From contig NZ_JEMG01000001.1 in NCBI RefSeq assembly GCF_000600295.1, forward strand, positions 1,281,062 through 1,345,061: DNA of 64,000 nt. Direction: 5' to 3'. Positions within the stretch are counted from its first letter, which is position 1; each line of letters opens with the position of its first letter. Below the pieces are notes generated by a model. That model was not told the origin of the DNA and searched no databases. It was given only the letters and a program-made list of their open reading frames with translations. The DNA is from Hylemonella gracilis str. Niagara R (GTDB taxonomy: Bacteria; Pseudomonadota; Gammaproteobacteria; Burkholderiales; Burkholderiaceae_C). Shown here in pieces: positions 63,018 to 64,000 of the stretch. The translations under genes and the position numbers were made by a program.

Positions 63018-64000
63018 TCAGGCGGTTTTCACGATGGCTCGCATGATTTTTTCCTGGGAGGCCTCGGCCGTGGGCATCTCGGCGACGAAGCGCCCTTCGT
63101 CCATCACGTAGATGCGGTCCGAGATGCCGAGCAGTTCCGGCAGCTCCGAGGAGATCACGATCACGCACTTGCCCTCCTGGGCCAGTTGCGCGATGAGGGT
63201 ATAGATTTCGTACTTGGCACCCACGTCGATGCCGCGCGTGGGTTCATCGAGGATGAGCACCTCGGGGTTGGTGAAGAGCCACTTGCTCAGCACCACCTTC
63301 TGCTGGTTGCCCCCCGAGAGGTGGACCGTTTTCTGGTCCACGCCCGAGCAGCGGATGCGCAGCCGCTCGCGGTAGTCCTGCGCGATCTGGTGCTCGCGCG
63401 CCTCGTCGATCACCGTAGCGCTGGACACGCCCTCCAGGCGAGCCAGTGGCAGGTTGAAGCGGATGTCCTCGTCCAGCACCAGGCCGTAGCCCTTGCGGTC
63501 CTCGGTGAGGTAAGCCAGGCCGTGGCGTATGGCCTTGCCCACCGTGCTCACGTCGATGGGCTGGCCGTTGAGCAGCACCTGGCCGCTGATGCGCTGGCCC
63601 CAGGAACGGCCGAAGATGCTCATGGCCAACTCGGTGCGGCCCGCGCCCATCAGCCCCGCGATGCCCACGATCTCGCCGCGCTTCACCTGCAGGTTGACGC
63701 CCTTGATGAAGACATCTCCGCGTTGCGGATGGTGCACGCACCAGTCGCGCACTTCGAAGGCCGTTTCGCCGATTCGGGGCTGGCGGCGCGGGTAGCGGTC
63801 TTCCATCGTGCGGCCGACCATGGCCTGGATGACACGGTCCTCGCTGACCGGTCCGGCGCGGCAGTCCAGCGTCTCCACGGTGCTGCCATCACGCAGCACG
63901 GTGATGGCGTCGGCCACGCGGGCAATCTCGTTGAGCTTGTGGGAAATCAGGATGCAGGTGATGCCCTGCGCCTTGAGTTCCAGCAACAGGTCCAGCAGGG
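63018..64000 (-). CDS. gguA: Multiple-monosaccharide ABC transporter ATPase, GguA-like (3' part)
   Basis: The C-terminal 327 residues of a tandem ATPase; the gene continues beyond the right edge. Present are the last part of the first domain (ITCILISHKLNEIARVADAI) and a complete second domain: GIAGLMGAGRTELAMSIFGR, LAYLTEDRKGYGLVLDEDI (a GguA/XylG trait), HLSGGNQQKVVLSKW and VLILDEPTRGIDVGAK. It is the first visible gene of the leftward sugar operon, with a binding protein (ChvE-like) expected further upstream outside the window. Confidence 0.88.
   Translation of the reverse strand, partial: LLDLLLELKAQGITCILISHKLNEIARVADAITVLRDGSTVETLDCRAGPVSEDRVIQAMVGRTMEDRYPRRQPRIGETAFEVRDWCVHHPQRGDVFIKGVNLQVKRGEIVGIAGLMGAGRTELAMSIFGRSWGQRISGQVLLNGQPIDVSTVGKAIRHGLAYLTEDRKGYGLVLDEDIRFNLPLARLEGVSSATVIDEAREHQIAQDYRERLRIRCSGVDQKTVHLSGGNQQKVVLSKWLFTNPEVLILDEPTRGIDVGAKYEIYTLIAQLAQEGKCVIVISSELPELLGISDRIYVMDEGRFVAEMPTAEASQEKIMRAIVKTA

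Overview
The window is a dense, GC-rich chromosomal segment. Gene content and style (a Bug-type periplasmic binding protein, BPSS1780 and DUF2782 family proteins, a coniferyl-aldehyde dehydrogenase, a paired acyl-CoA dehydrogenase operon, GC-rich variable-arm intergenic repeats) point to a betaproteobacterium of the Burkholderiales, most likely a Comamonadaceae member. There is no phage, plasmid, IS transposase, rRNA operon or CRISPR array. One tRNA gene, tRNA-Thr(CGT), is present.

Left part (0-27 kb): the end of a PimC/PimD-like acyl-CoA dehydrogenase pair; purN and an MFS transporter; an EF-hand protein divergent from an OmpR-type two-component system; a pirin; a DUF2782-thrB-BPSS1780-DUF1653 operon divergent from polA; a SapC-like protein; a LysR regulator divergent from a split AtuA (DUF1446) pair plus a Bug binding protein; an orphan gene of unknown function between two strong terminators; tRNA-Thr; then fbp, pepN, prfB (with its programmed frameshift) and an alpha/beta hydrolase, followed by tas and ybaK.

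Middle part (27-49 kb): a 600-bp gene-free zone built from two inverted, highly structured units; a coniferyl-aldehyde-type dehydrogenase and YitT protein; plsY; a degenerate HD-domain protein beside the c-di-GMP-binding protein YajQ; murB; a Fur-box-preceded operon of a small unknown protein and a DUF2325 coiled-coil protein; rpmB-rpmG; a second gene-free zone with a pair of inverted hairpins of conserved loop but different stems; trxB, a Crp/Fnr regulator, ftsK and lolA; divergent terC/argH; a bacteriohemerythrin; a lipoprotein of unknown function; lldD; dinB; and an Aer-like chemoreceptor behind an FNR-type site.

Right part (49-64 kb): an accessory block (acyl-CoA-binding protein, Beta-class GST, a DJ-1/PfpI enzyme divergent from a GlxA-type AraC regulator), then a long leftward sugar-acid operon. 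Reading in transcription order from the right edge it holds GguA-GguB and YtfR-YtfT-YjfF type sugar ABC transporter genes, L-arabinonate dehydratase, a 2-keto-3-deoxy-arabinonate dehydratase-like enzyme, and dgoK-dgoA-dgoD. Together these would import aldoses and degrade L-arabinonate (towards alpha-ketoglutarate semialdehyde) and D-galactonate (to pyruvate and glyceraldehyde-3-phosphate). The sugar dehydrogenases, lactonase and periplasmic binding proteins are not in the window.

The strongest candidates for something undescribed are the structured non-coding units at 26.7-27.3 kb and 35.4-35.6 kb: in each place two copies lie in opposite orientation, short blocks are conserved, and the pairing arms are entirely different in sequence yet remain self-complementary.
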